DNA from: DASZCR01 sp035942915 | GTDB taxonomy: Bacteria > Acidobacteriota > Blastocatellia > Pyrinomonadales > Pyrinomonadaceae | DNA: 16,761 nucleotides | Reading direction: 5' to 3' | Assembly (NCBI GenBank): GCA_035942915.1 | Contig: DASZCR010000158.1 | Coordinates: forward strand, 1-16,761 | In this document: positions 1-8,574 of the stretch, piece after piece | Position numbering within the stretch: position 1 is the first letter of the stretch | How the letters are laid out: the number at the start of each line of letters is the position of its first letter | The notes under the pieces: generated by a model | Told to the model about the DNA's origin: nothing | What the model saw: only the letters and a program-made list of their open reading frames with translations | Database searches by the model: none | Position numbers and translations under genes: made by a program

Positions 1-120
1 GCACGCCCCGGCCTGCACTTCTCCTACGAGCGTTACTTGCAAAACCGTCTACGCGAAGCCTTCGACTTCTTCGCCACACCCCTGCGCATCATCGAAAGAC
101 ACAAGAAGCAGAAGAAGTGA
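1..120 (+). CDS. der: GTPase Der (EngA), C-terminal 39 residues, 5' end outside window
   Basis: Der is a double-GTPase that binds the 50S subunit late in ribosome assembly. The visible reading frame is open from the first base and ends at TGA 118-120. Its protein contains HFSYERYLQNRLREAF, then ATPLRIIERHKKQKK. This matches the end of the Der KH-like domain as I know it: a (Y/F)xRYLxNxLRExFxFxGTPIRI core and a short Lys/Arg tail. In this copy the GTPIRI element reads ATPLRI. Both GTPase domains lie upstream of the window, so their motifs cannot be checked. The stop codon overlaps the left arm of the heptamer palindrome that begins at 117. Identification rests on a short but characteristic segment; another KH-like RNA-binding protein is less likely. 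Confidence 0.85.
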   Translation, partial: ARPGLHFSYERYLQNRLREAFDFFATPLRIIERHKKQKK

Positions 121-241
121 TAGGTGATGGGTGAGAGGTGATAGGATAAATCCTGTCTTTAGTCTTATCACCCATCACCCATCACCTATCACTTATCACT
201 TATCACTTATCACTTATCACTTATCACCTATCACTTATCAC
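117..241. repeat. Palindromic heptamer repeat with 11-unit tandem array
   Basis: A run of GTGATRG-type heptamers (117-143) faces its complement, YYATCAC heptamers (166-192). The two 27-base arms pair with only two adjacent mismatches around a 22-base AT-rich loop (144-165). The right side continues as further tandem units, so 165-241 holds eleven consecutive 7-bp units, five of them identical TTATCAC (193-227). The left arm begins inside the last codons of der and the array ends 10 bases before the kinase start. A related palindrome occurs at 7016-7086. Heptameric short tandemly repeated repetitive (STRR) sequences are known in cyanobacteria; whether this one is related is unknown. It could act as a der 3' hairpin or as a slippage-prone spacer. 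Confidence 0.9.
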
Positions 242-251
242 CTTCGTCTTT

Positions 252-3200
252 ATGTCTGAGGCCGATTTTAAAAGTTTGTTTGAGCGGATGGCGGACGCGG
301 CGTTGATTGTTGACGCGGCGGGCGAGCGCGTGTTGGCGTTCAACGAGGCTTTCGCCGCGATGGTCGGAGAGGGGCGAGAGGCGCTGGCGCAGGGGCGTGT
401 CGAGGAGTTGTTGACTGCCGAGGACGGGGCGGGGGAAGACGACGGGTCGCAGGTGCGTGGCGGGAGTCTGTTTGTCGGGAGCGATGAGGGGTGGGCACGC
501 GTGGGCGTCGAAGCGTTGCCGTGTGCGTGGGATGGGCGTGAGGCTTTGCTGTATCTGGTGAGGCGGCGCGGGTCGGGCGAGGGGGATGCGTTGGGCGGCG
601 AGCAGATGCGCGCCGTCTTCGATTATCTACAGGTGGCGACCGAGCAGGTCGAGGTCGTCAACCGCGTCGTCGCCGCCGTCAATTCGAGTCGCACCATTGA
701 CGAGGTCTTCAGTCTTGCGAGCCAGCAGATGCGCTCGCTTATCCCGTTCGACCGCGCCTCCATCGCGCTCTGCGAAGACTCCGGCGACAGCCTGCGCGTC
801 TTTGCGCTCTCAGGCGAGCACACGGGTTCGCTCGCCGTCGGCGCGAAGGGGCCGATGCGCGGCTCTGTGACGGAGTTGGCGCTGGGCGAGCGCCGGATGG
901 TCGTCATCCCGGAAGTGCGCGAGGAGCGACGCTTCAACGTCTATGAAGACCTCGAACTGGAAGGTTTTCGCTCGGCCGTCTGCGTGCCGCTCTTTTCGAC
1001 GCACGCGGCCGTCGGCAGTCTCAACCTGACGAGCCGCACGCCCGACGCCTTCAACCGTCAACACCTGCTCGCGCTCGAACGGCTCGCGCCGCCGCTCGCC
1101 ATCGCCATCGAAAAAGTGTTGCTGCTCGAACAGGCCGAGCGCCGCTCGCGCGAGATGGAGGCGGCGGCGCAGAGAGAGGCTCTGGCCGGACACATCGGGC
1201 GCAAGCTGGCGAGTTCGCTCGCCCCTTCGTCCGTCTTGCAGGAGACGGTTGACATCCTCGGCCGTGCGCTTCAGGTCGAACGCTGTTTCATCGCGCTCTT
1301 TGGCGAAGGCGACGCCGACGCCGTGCTCAGTTACGAGTATCTGGCGCGCCCAGACGTGCTCTCGATGCGCGGTCACACCAGACCCTTACGCGCCAGCGCG
1401 CACGCGCGCCGCGTCCTCGCATCGGACGAGGCCGTGCAGATATCAGACCTCTCGGAAACCGAGCGCGACGAACTGCGCGAACTCTACGAGCGACTCAAGG
1501 TCTGCTCCGTCTTGGCCGCGCCCGTCCACGCCGGAGGCGCACGCGACGGCCTGCTCGAAGTTCACGACTGTCATCGCCCACGCGCGTGGACGGAAGCGGA
1601 GCAGAAACTTCTCTGCACGGTCGCCGGTCAGGTTTCGGTCGCGCTGACGAACGCGCAGTTATACGAGGCGAGCCGTCATCGCAATGAGGAGTTGCACGGT
1701 CTCTTTGAAATCTCGCGCACCTTCTCGACGCTGAGCGATACCTCCGAGATTAGCGGCCGTTTGGCGCGCGCGATTGCCAAACTCGTCGGCGGAGAAATCT
1801 GCCTCATCGCCACCTACGACCGCCGCACCAACACCGTCCGCGCCGAAGCGCCCGGCTACCAGACGCCCCCCGAACTGATACGCGAGTTCCACTTCGCGCT
1901 CGACAAAGAGAACAAGCACGCGCCCGTCTATCTGACGGGCGAATCCTTCGTTTCCAACGACCCGCTCAACGACCCGCGCCTCAACCGCGTCTTCATCGAG
2001 CGTTACGGCATCCACTCGGCCTTGAGCGTCCCGATGCGCATCAAGCGCGAACTGATAGGCTTCATCTACGTCGGCAACCGGCCGGGCGGCTTCCGCGAAC
2101 GCGACATGCGCCTGCTGGAAATCTTCGCCGCGCAGGCGGCCGAAACCATCGTCAACGCGCGTCTGTTCCTGACCATTCAGGCGCAGGCCGAACGCGAAGC
2201 CGTCGTCAACCGTCTGCTGCTCTCCCTGCAACGCAGCGGCGAACCGAAGGATAAGGTGCGCGCCGTCATCGAACGCGTCGGCGAAGTCCTCGAACTCGAC
2301 CGCTGCATCGTCGTCCTCTTCGCGGAGGGCGACCATCCAGACTACTACGGCGAGTGGTGCGCCGAAGGCGTCGCGCCCGTCACACAATGGGCGGACGTGC
2401 GCGAGCGTTCGCCCATCCGTTACGCCTTGCGGACGACGCGCCGCCCGATGCACGCGCGCGACGTGCGCGAACATCCGCTCGCGGCAGGACTCGAAGACCT
2501 CATCGAACGCGCGCAACTGAAGAGCCTGATGGTCGTGCCCATCATGCATCAGGGCAGAGTCATCGGCTCCATCAGCGGACACCAGACCAGACGCCATCGT
2601 GACTGGGGCGAGGACGACATAGACCTGCTGACGGCCGTCGCCACGCACGTCGGCTCGACTCTGGAAAACGCGCGCCTCATCGCCGAACTGCGCGAGGCCA
2701 ACCGTCTCAAGGACGAATTTCTCGCCATGCTCTCGCACGAACTGCGCACGCCGCTGACGGCCATCACCGGATGGGTTGACCTCCTCAGCGAGCACCCGGC
2801 CGTCCAGACCGATGCGGAGTTGTCCGACGGCATCGAGGCCATCAGCGCCTCGGCCACGTCGCTCACGCAACTCATCTCAGACCTCCTAGACCTCTCGCGC
2901 ATACAGCGCGGCGTGCTGCGCCTTGAGCGCGAACCGTTCGACATCAACCACGCCGTCACGAACGCCGTCCGCACCATCAGACAAGCGGCGATTGCGCGTC
3001 ACATCGACCTCCGACTTGAACTCGAAGACTCTCTGCCGCTGACGGTCGCCGACGCGCAGCGTGTCCAACAAGTGCTCTGGAATCTGCTCTCGAACGCGCT
3101 CAAGTTCACACCCGAAGGCGGGGCGGTGACGGTGCGCTCACACCTGCTCGAAGACGGCGCGAAGATGGACGGCGGCACAGTTGAAGGCCAGCGCCGTCAG

Positions 3201-3506
3201 TGGATAATCATCGAAGTCGAGGACACGGGTGAAGGCATCGCGCCCGATTTTCTGCCCTACATCTGGGACCGTTTCCGGCAGGCCGACAGCAGCGCCACCA
3301 GACGACACGGCGGTTTGGGGATAGGACTGGCGCTGGTGCGCGAACTGGTCGAAGCGCACGGCGGACAGGTCGAAGCCGAAAGCGCCGGGCGCGGCGCCAA
3401 ATTCCGCGTCTGCCTGCCCGTCGTCGATGCCGAAGAATGGCTCGAACGCGAACCCAACTTCGGCACACGCCGACGCGACGACGCCGAACGGGACAACATC
3501 AACTAA
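252..3506 (+). CDS. Soluble PAS/multi-GAF sensor histidine kinase, orphan
   Basis: This 1084-residue protein should autophosphorylate on a histidine and pass phosphate to an unidentified response regulator. Approximate order: PAS-like segment 5-110, then four GAF-like modules at about 145-290, 325-470, 490-635 and 660-805, HisKA 818-890 and HATPase_c 935-1060. The H-box is LAMLSHELRTPL with His829. The N-box has Asn944 and Asn948, the G1 box DTGEGIAP starts at Asp991, and the G2 box GGLGIGL spans 1020-1026. All catalytic motifs look intact. I see no membrane segment, no signal peptide and no receiver domain, so it is probably cytosolic. GAF ligands cannot be told; no obvious phytochrome chromophore Cys stands out. 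No response-regulator gene lies nearby. The ATG at 252 lacks a clear Shine-Dalgarno site; Met13 is an alternative. The first 350 bases use G-ending codons far more than the rest. Confidence 0.9.
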   Translation: MSEADFKSLFERMADAALIVDAAGERVLAFNEAFAAMVGEGREALAQGRVEELLTAEDGAGEDDGSQVRGGSLFVGSDEGWARVGVEALPCAWDGREALLYLVRRRGSGEGDALGGEQMRAVFDYLQVATEQVEVVNRVVAAVNSSRTIDEVFSLASQQMRSLIPFDRASIALCEDSGDSLRVFALSGEHTGSLAVGAKGPMRGSVTELALGERRMVVIPEVREERRFNVYEDLELEGFRSAVCVPLFSTHAAVGSLNLTSRTPDAFNRQHLLALERLAPPLAIAIEKVLLLEQAERRSREMEAAAQREALAGHIGRKLASSLAPSSVLQETVDILGRALQVERCFIALFGEGDADAVLSYEYLARPDVLSMRGHTRPLRASAHARRVLASDEAVQISDLSETERDELRELYERLKVCSVLAAPVHAGGARDGLLEVHDCHRPRAWTEAEQKLLCTVAGQVSVALTNAQLYEASRHRNEELHGLFEISRTFSTLSDTSEISGRLARAIAKLVGGEICLIATYDRRTNTVRAEAPGYQTPPELIREFHFALDKENKHAPVYLTGESFVSNDPLNDPRLNRVFIERYGIHSALSVPMRIKRELIGFIYVGNRPGGFRERDMRLLEIFAAQAAETIVNARLFLTIQAQAEREAVVNRLLLSLQRSGEPKDKVRAVIERVGEVLELDRCIVVLFAEGDHPDYYGEWCAEGVAPVTQWADVRERSPIRYALRTTRRPMHARDVREHPLAAGLEDLIERAQLKSLMVVPIMHQGRVIGSISGHQTRRHRDWGEDDIDLLTAVATHVGSTLENARLIAELREANRLKDEFLAMLSHELRTPLTAITGWVDLLSEHPAVQTDAELSDGIEAISASATSLTQLISDLLDLSRIQRGVLRLEREPFDINHAVTNAVRTIRQAAIARHIDLRLELEDSLPLTVADAQRVQQVLWNLLSNALKFTPEGGAVTVRSHLLEDGAKMDGGTVEGQRRQWIIIEVEDTGEGIAPDFLPYIWDRFRQADSSATRRHGGLGIGLALVRELVEAHGGQVEAESAGRGAKFRVCLPVVDAEEWLEREPNFGTRRRDDAERDNIN

Positions 3507-3622
3507 GAGCGTCATAACTAACTAAGACCCTCTGTCGCTCGCGTGCCCCGCACGTGGAAATCTAATCTCACGCGGCAGCCGCGCGCGACGCAAAGAAATC
3601 GAATGAGGACGAGCGAAGACGA

Positions 3623-4816
3623 ATGAGTGGTCACGCGTTGGGGTGGGAAGTTGTGGCCTCCGTAGGGGAGGCGCGCGCCGGTCTGTTGCGGACGCGGCGC
3701 GGAGTGATTGAGACGCCCGTCTTCATGCCCGTCGGGACGCAGGCGACCGTCAAGGGTATGCGCTTCGACGAGTTGGAGGCGGACGAACTCGACGCGCGCA
3801 TCATTCTCGGCAATACCTATCACCTGTGGCTGCGTCCGGGCGTCGAGGTCTTGCGCGCGTGCGGCGGGCTGCATCGCTTCGCGGGCTGGCGACGCGCCCT
3901 GCTCACCGATTCCGGCGGCTTTCAGGTCTTCAGTCTCGGCGCGCTCCGCAAGATTGCCGAAGAGGGCGTCGCCTTTCGCTCGCACGTCGATGGCAGCGCG
4001 CGCTTCCTCTCGCCCGAAGTCTCGATGGAAGTACAGGCCGCGCTCGGCTCAGACATCGTGATGGCCTTCGACGAGTGCGCGCCGGGCGAGGCGACGCAAG
4101 ACGAGGCGCGCCGCGCGATGGAACTGACGGCGCGTTGGGCTAGACGCTCGCGCGCACGCTTCGACGAGTTGCAGCGCGTCGGCGCGGATACGGGACGCGT
4201 CGAGGCGGACGCCGACGGCGGCGGCGGGCTGACGGGCGAGCAGGCGCTCTTCGGCATCGTGCAGGGAGCGTCGCACACGGATTTACGCCGCGAGAGCCTC
4301 GCGCGCACGGTCGAGATAGGTTTTGACGGTTACGCTATCGGCGGTTTGAGCGTCGGCGAAGAGAAGTCCGTGATGTACCGCGTCGTCGAGGAGTTAGCGC
4401 CGGAGATGCCTTCCGACCGGCCGCGTTATCTGATGGGCGTCGGCACGCCCGCAGACCTCGTCGAGTCGGTCGCGCGCGGCATCGACATGTTCGACTGCGT
4501 GCTGCCGACGCGCAACGGGCGGACGGGTCAGGCCTACACCTCGCGCGGCCGTCTCAACATCAAGAACGCGCGCTGGACGACCGACACGCGCCCGCTCGAT
4601 GAGAGTTGCGACTGCTCCGTCTGCCGACGCCACACGCGCGCCTATCTGCGCCATCTCTACATGACGGGAGAGATGCTCGCCGCCATCCTCATCACGCATC
4701 ACAACCTCGCGTTCTTCCTTGACACCATGCGACGCGTCAGGCAAGCTATTCGGTCTGGTGAGTTCACACGATTTCGGCAAGAATTTATAGGGCGCACCGA
4801 CTCCGGCGTGGAGTGA
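3623..4816 (+). CDS. tgt: tRNA-guanine transglycosylase (queuine tRNA-ribosyltransferase)
   Basis: Bacterial Tgt swaps guanine-34 for preQ1 in tRNAs for Asp, Asn, His and Tyr, the committed tRNA step of queuosine synthesis. The general acid/base Asp is Asp96 in LLTDSGGFQVFSL. The nucleophile is Asp291 in MFDCVLPTRNGRTG. The zinc site is Cys329, Cys331, Cys334 and His360. From memory of the Zymomonas enzyme (Asp102, Asp280, Cys318/320/323, His349), the nucleophile and zinc ligands share one offset of +11, which supports a correct, unbroken frame. The interval between the two aspartates is about 17 residues longer, apparently from a Gly/Asp-rich insertion near residues 182-205. Length is 397 against about 375-385 usual. 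It heads the tgt–yajC–secD–secF order; queA is not adjacent. The start follows a weak GAGG (3605-3608). Confidence 0.96.
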   Translation: MSGHALGWEVVASVGEARAGLLRTRRGVIETPVFMPVGTQATVKGMRFDELEADELDARIILGNTYHLWLRPGVEVLRACGGLHRFAGWRRALLTDSGGFQVFSLGALRKIAEEGVAFRSHVDGSARFLSPEVSMEVQAALGSDIVMAFDECAPGEATQDEARRAMELTARWARRSRARFDELQRVGADTGRVEADADGGGGLTGEQALFGIVQGASHTDLRRESLARTVEIGFDGYAIGGLSVGEEKSVMYRVVEELAPEMPSDRPRYLMGVGTPADLVESVARGIDMFDCVLPTRNGRTGQAYTSRGRLNIKNARWTTDTRPLDESCDCSVCRRHTRAYLRHLYMTGEMLAAILITHHNLAFFLDTMRRVRQAIRSGEFTRFRQEFIGRTDSGVE

Positions 4817-4875
4817 CCCGCGAGCCTGTCAGGCGCAGCCGACACGCGAAGTTTCCCTCTGACATTCGTGAGGTT

Positions 4876-4911
4876 TTGTGCTTTGTCGCGCGGGGCGCGC
4901 CCGCTGCACAA
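4876..4911 (+). other. Intercistronic GC-rich hairpin, tgt–yajC gap
   Basis: TTGTGC (4876-4881) pairs with GCACAA (4906-4911), and inside it GCGGG (4890-4894) pairs with CCCGC (4900-4904) across a five-base loop. There is no downstream T-run, so it is not a convincing intrinsic terminator. It may affect mRNA stability or processing between tgt and yajC. The gap of 145 bases otherwise shows no clear promoter. Confidence 0.4.
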
Positions 4912-4961
4912 GGGGCGTCCGGTCGCGCGCGCAGACGAGACTTTTTAAGAGCACAAATCTG

Positions 4962-5285
4962 ATGACCAATTCGGCTCTCTCATTCCTTCAGGACGGCGGC
5001 GGTGGGCTTGGCATCCTCGGCGGGCTGGCGCCGATGATTCTCATCTTCTTCGTCTTCTACTTCCTGATAATCGTCCCGCAACGCAAGCGACAGCGACAAC
5101 TTCAGGAGATGATTTCGCAACTGAAGGCGGGCGACCGCATCGTCACACAGGGCGGCATCATCGCCACCGTGACGGCTGTGCGCGACGCCACCTTGCTCGT
5201 CCGTAGCGCCGATAAATCAATCCTCGAAATCTCTCGCAACGCCGTCGCCGGGTTGCACGGCGAAGAGCCGCAGCAGCAGGGCTGA
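4962..5285 (+). CDS. yajC: YajC, Sec translocase accessory subunit
   Basis: YajC is a small single-pass inner-membrane protein that associates with SecD-SecF and SecYEG. The 107-residue product has a short Gly-rich N-terminus, one membrane helix at about 21-40 (LAPMILIFFVFYFLIIVP), then the family signature QRKRQRQLQEMISQLKAGD and the beta-rich segment RIVTQGGIIATVTAV. I chose ATG 4962 because the family begins just before the membrane helix and a weak AAGAG (4947-4951) lies 10 bases upstream. The frame is open back to 4878, but that would add an Arg-rich extension with no family counterpart. The stop is 20 bases before secD, consistent with co-transcription. The Gln-rich C-terminal end is unremarkable. 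Confidence 0.95.
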   Translation: MTNSALSFLQDGGGGLGILGGLAPMILIFFVFYFLIIVPQRKRQRQLQEMISQLKAGDRIVTQGGIIATVTAVRDATLLVRSADKSILEISRNAVAGLHGEEPQQQG

Positions 5286-5305
5286 AGATGCTCTGAGTTT
5301 TTGGT

Positions 5306-7009
<1,704 letters not shown>

Positions 7010-7015
7010 ACGACG

Positions 7016-7086
7016 GTGATAAGTGATAGGTGATAAGTGATAAGAAAATCGCTCTCACCTATCACCCACCACCTATTACCTATCAC
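7016..7086. repeat. Second heptamer palindrome, between secD and secF
   Basis: Four GTGATRR units (7016-7043) face four YYAYYAC-type units plus CTCAC (7054-7086) around a short AT-rich loop. The inner and outer heptamers pair well; the two middle ones contain wobbles and mismatches. Units and arrangement match the palindrome at 117-192, so this is a dispersed family rather than local slippage. It begins seven bases after the secD stop and ends nine bases before the secF ATG. As RNA it would form a long stem right at the secF start region. Confidence 0.88.
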
Positions 7087-7095
7087 TGAACCGGT

Positions 7096-8127
7096 ATGAT
7101 TCGCATCTTCGATGACATCAACGTCGATTGGCTCGGCAAGCGCCGGCTGCTGCTCTCCATCTCCATCGTGCTGATGCTGGTCGGTCTCGGCTCGGCCATC
7201 ATCCGCGAGGCCGTTCCCGGAGGCACGCGCGCCTTCAATCAGGGGGTCGACTTCCTCGGCGGCACGGTCGTCAACGTCAGGTTCAACAAGCGCCCCAGTG
7301 ACGACACCATCCGCGCCGCGCTGACGCGCGCCGGACTCGCCGACGCAGTCCTTCAGCCCGTCCTTGACCGCAACGACGAGGTGATGATTAAGGTCGGCCG
7401 ACAAGGCTCTGAGGAGACGGCGCAGGCCGAAGCGCAGGTCGATATCGGCCGGACGAAGATAGCTGAGGCGCTCGCTTCGCTCGGCCCTGAGACGGGCGCT
7501 CGCATCGAGAAGACGGAAGCGGTCGGCGCGGTCGCCGGGAGCCAGTTGCGCAATCAGGCCATCACCGTCACGCTGCTCGCGCTGGTCGGCATCATGCTCT
7601 ACATCGGCTTACGCTACGAATGGACGTATGGCGCGGCGGCCGTCATCACCGTCTTCCATGACGTGCTGGTGACGCTCGGTTTCTTCTCCATCTTCCAGTG
7701 GGAGGTGAACCTGACGGTGATTGCGGCGCTGCTCACACTCGTCGGCTTCTCCGTCAACGACACCATCGTGACCTTCGACCGCGTCCGCGAGAACCTGCGC
7801 CTGCATCGCCGCCGCTCGCTCTACGACATCACGAACGAGGCCATCAACCAGACGCTCTCGCGCACGATTATCACTTCCGGGCTTGTCTTCCTCTCCGTGC
7901 TGGCGCTCGTGCTCTTCGGCGGCGAGGTCTTGCGCGGCTTCTCTCTGGCGCTCCTCATCGGTATCGTCTTCGGCACTTACTCGACCATCGTCATCTCCAA
8001 TCCGATTATGGTCTGGTGGCAGCAGCGCCTCGAACCGGCGCGCACGCCGACGAAAACCGGTGACGCTGCGAGCCGGCGCACGCCGGCCGCCGAGCGCAAG
8101 GCGAAGGCCGGGGCCGCTGCCCGCTAA
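7096..8127 (+). CDS. secF: Protein translocase subunit SecF
   Basis: SecF partners SecD in proton-driven late protein export. The 343-residue product starts with the typical IFDDINVDWLGKRR, then helix 1 at about 15-33. The periplasmic loop opens with GVDFLGGTVVNV. Five C-terminal helices include LLTLVGFSVNDTIVTFDRV with Asp222 at the conserved relay position, and the last helix reads IGIVFGTYSTIVISNPIMVW, a strong SecF signature. The protein ends in a basic, Ala-rich tail of about 30 residues (PARTPTKTGDAASRR and on), probably cytosolic and not part of the core fold. No Shine-Dalgarno sequence precedes ATG 7096; the preceding bases belong to the heptamer palindrome, so translation may depend on coupling to secD or on that structure. 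Confidence 0.96.
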   Translation: MIRIFDDINVDWLGKRRLLLSISIVLMLVGLGSAIIREAVPGGTRAFNQGVDFLGGTVVNVRFNKRPSDDTIRAALTRAGLADAVLQPVLDRNDEVMIKVGRQGSEETAQAEAQVDIGRTKIAEALASLGPETGARIEKTEAVGAVAGSQLRNQAITVTLLALVGIMLYIGLRYEWTYGAAAVITVFHDVLVTLGFFSIFQWEVNLTVIAALLTLVGFSVNDTIVTFDRVRENLRLHRRRSLYDITNEAINQTLSRTIITSGLVFLSVLALVLFGGEVLRGFSLALLIGIVFGTYSTIVISNPIMVWWQQRLEPARTPTKTGDAASRRTPAAERKAKAGAAAR

Positions 8128-8134
8128 AGCAGCC

Positions 8135-8151
8135 GCGCGCGTCGCGCTTTT
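8135..8151 (+). terminator. Probable intrinsic terminator after secF
   Basis: GCGCG (8135-8139) pairs with CGCGC (8143-8147) across a three-base loop and is followed at once by TTTT (8148-8151). AAAGC/GCTTT (8126-8130/8146-8150) gives a competing outer pairing. It starts eight bases after the secF stop. The stem is short, so termination may be partial. Confidence 0.5.
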
Positions 8152-8189
8152 GACGAAATTATGGGTGCCGACAGAGCGGATTTTTGCGC

Positions 8190-8218
8190 TTGACTTCCAC
8201 CGTATTGCGACATAGACT
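8190..8218 (+). promoter_or_regulatory. Sigma70-like promoter candidate for the tonB cluster
   Basis: TTGACT (8190-8195) and TAGACT (8213-8218) are separated by 17 bases. The -35 matches consensus at five of six positions and the -10 at four of six. It lies downstream of the secF terminator and upstream of tonB, which is where a cluster promoter is expected. If used, the leader would be about 350 bases long. Confidence 0.45.
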
Positions 8219-8574
8219 GACAGCGTTGCTGGCCAATCGAATAGTTTACAAAATGCGCCCGTCCCGTGCGTAAAGCGCGAGAGACGGACGTTTGAGCGCG
8301 CGGCTGTTTTTTCCCGAAAACGACTGGCAGGATGCCCCGTAATTTCCTGCACAGTCCGCGAAGCGAAAGAACGCACGTCACGCATCCGGTAAAGGATGCG
8401 TGCGTTGCCGCATTGCTCGGCTGCCCCCCACATCTTTTAAGGATAATTTAATCTCGGCGAGCGGGCGTTCTTGTGGAAAAGCCTTCAAGGCGGTCGCAGC
8501 TTTTTACGAATTTTTGTCAGACAAGAGTTCCAGACCCCTGATCCACCGGCACCGGAAGAGGGAGGATAGACGAA
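8219..8574 (+). other. Long structured 5' leader of tonB, no recognised gene
   Basis: No convincing protein gene is present; short frames here lack family features and a ribosome site. Hairpins visible by eye are CCGTC/GACGG near 8259-8287, GCAGGA/TCCTGC (8327-8332/8345-8350), and CACGCATCC/GGATGCGTG (8379-8387/8394-8402, six-base loop). The last competes with ACGCAC/GTGCGT (8371-8376/8400-8405). AAAAGC/GCTTTT (8477-8482/8499-8504) is followed by a T-rich stretch. GGATAATTTAATCT (8441-8454) is an AT-rich imperfect palindrome in GC-rich surroundings. I recognise no known riboswitch class. Confidence 0.45.
8561..8565 (+). promoter_or_regulatory. Strong ribosome binding site of tonB
   Basis: GGAGG lies nine bases before ATG 8575, inside the purine run AGAGGGAGGATAG. 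It fixes the tonB start. It contrasts with the weak or absent sites of the sec genes just upstream. Confidence 0.8.

Noticed and set aside
165..241. Possible CRISPR array
   Set aside because: Unit is 7 bp with no spacers; it is a simple tandem repeat.
1659..2870. 403-codon open frame on the minus strand
   Set aside because: It lies wholly inside the kinase gene, whose frame has intact domain motifs. The antisense product is of low complexity with no recognisable domain; long antisense frames are expected in GC-rich DNA.
3542..3583. Small hairpins between the kinase and tgt
   Set aside because: Stems of four to five pairs with tiny loops and no T-run; compatible with chance in GC-rich sequence.
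4878..4961. Upstream extension of yajC
   Set aside because: The added residues are Arg-rich, not part of the family, and overlap the intercistronic hairpin.
7609..8433. Minus-strand frame spanning the end of secF and the tonB leader
   Set aside because: Charged low-complexity product antisense to secF; no domain or start signal.
8441..8454. Fur-box-like site before tonB
   Set aside because: The AT-rich imperfect palindrome matches the Fur consensus only partly; not enough to call without other sites from the genome.
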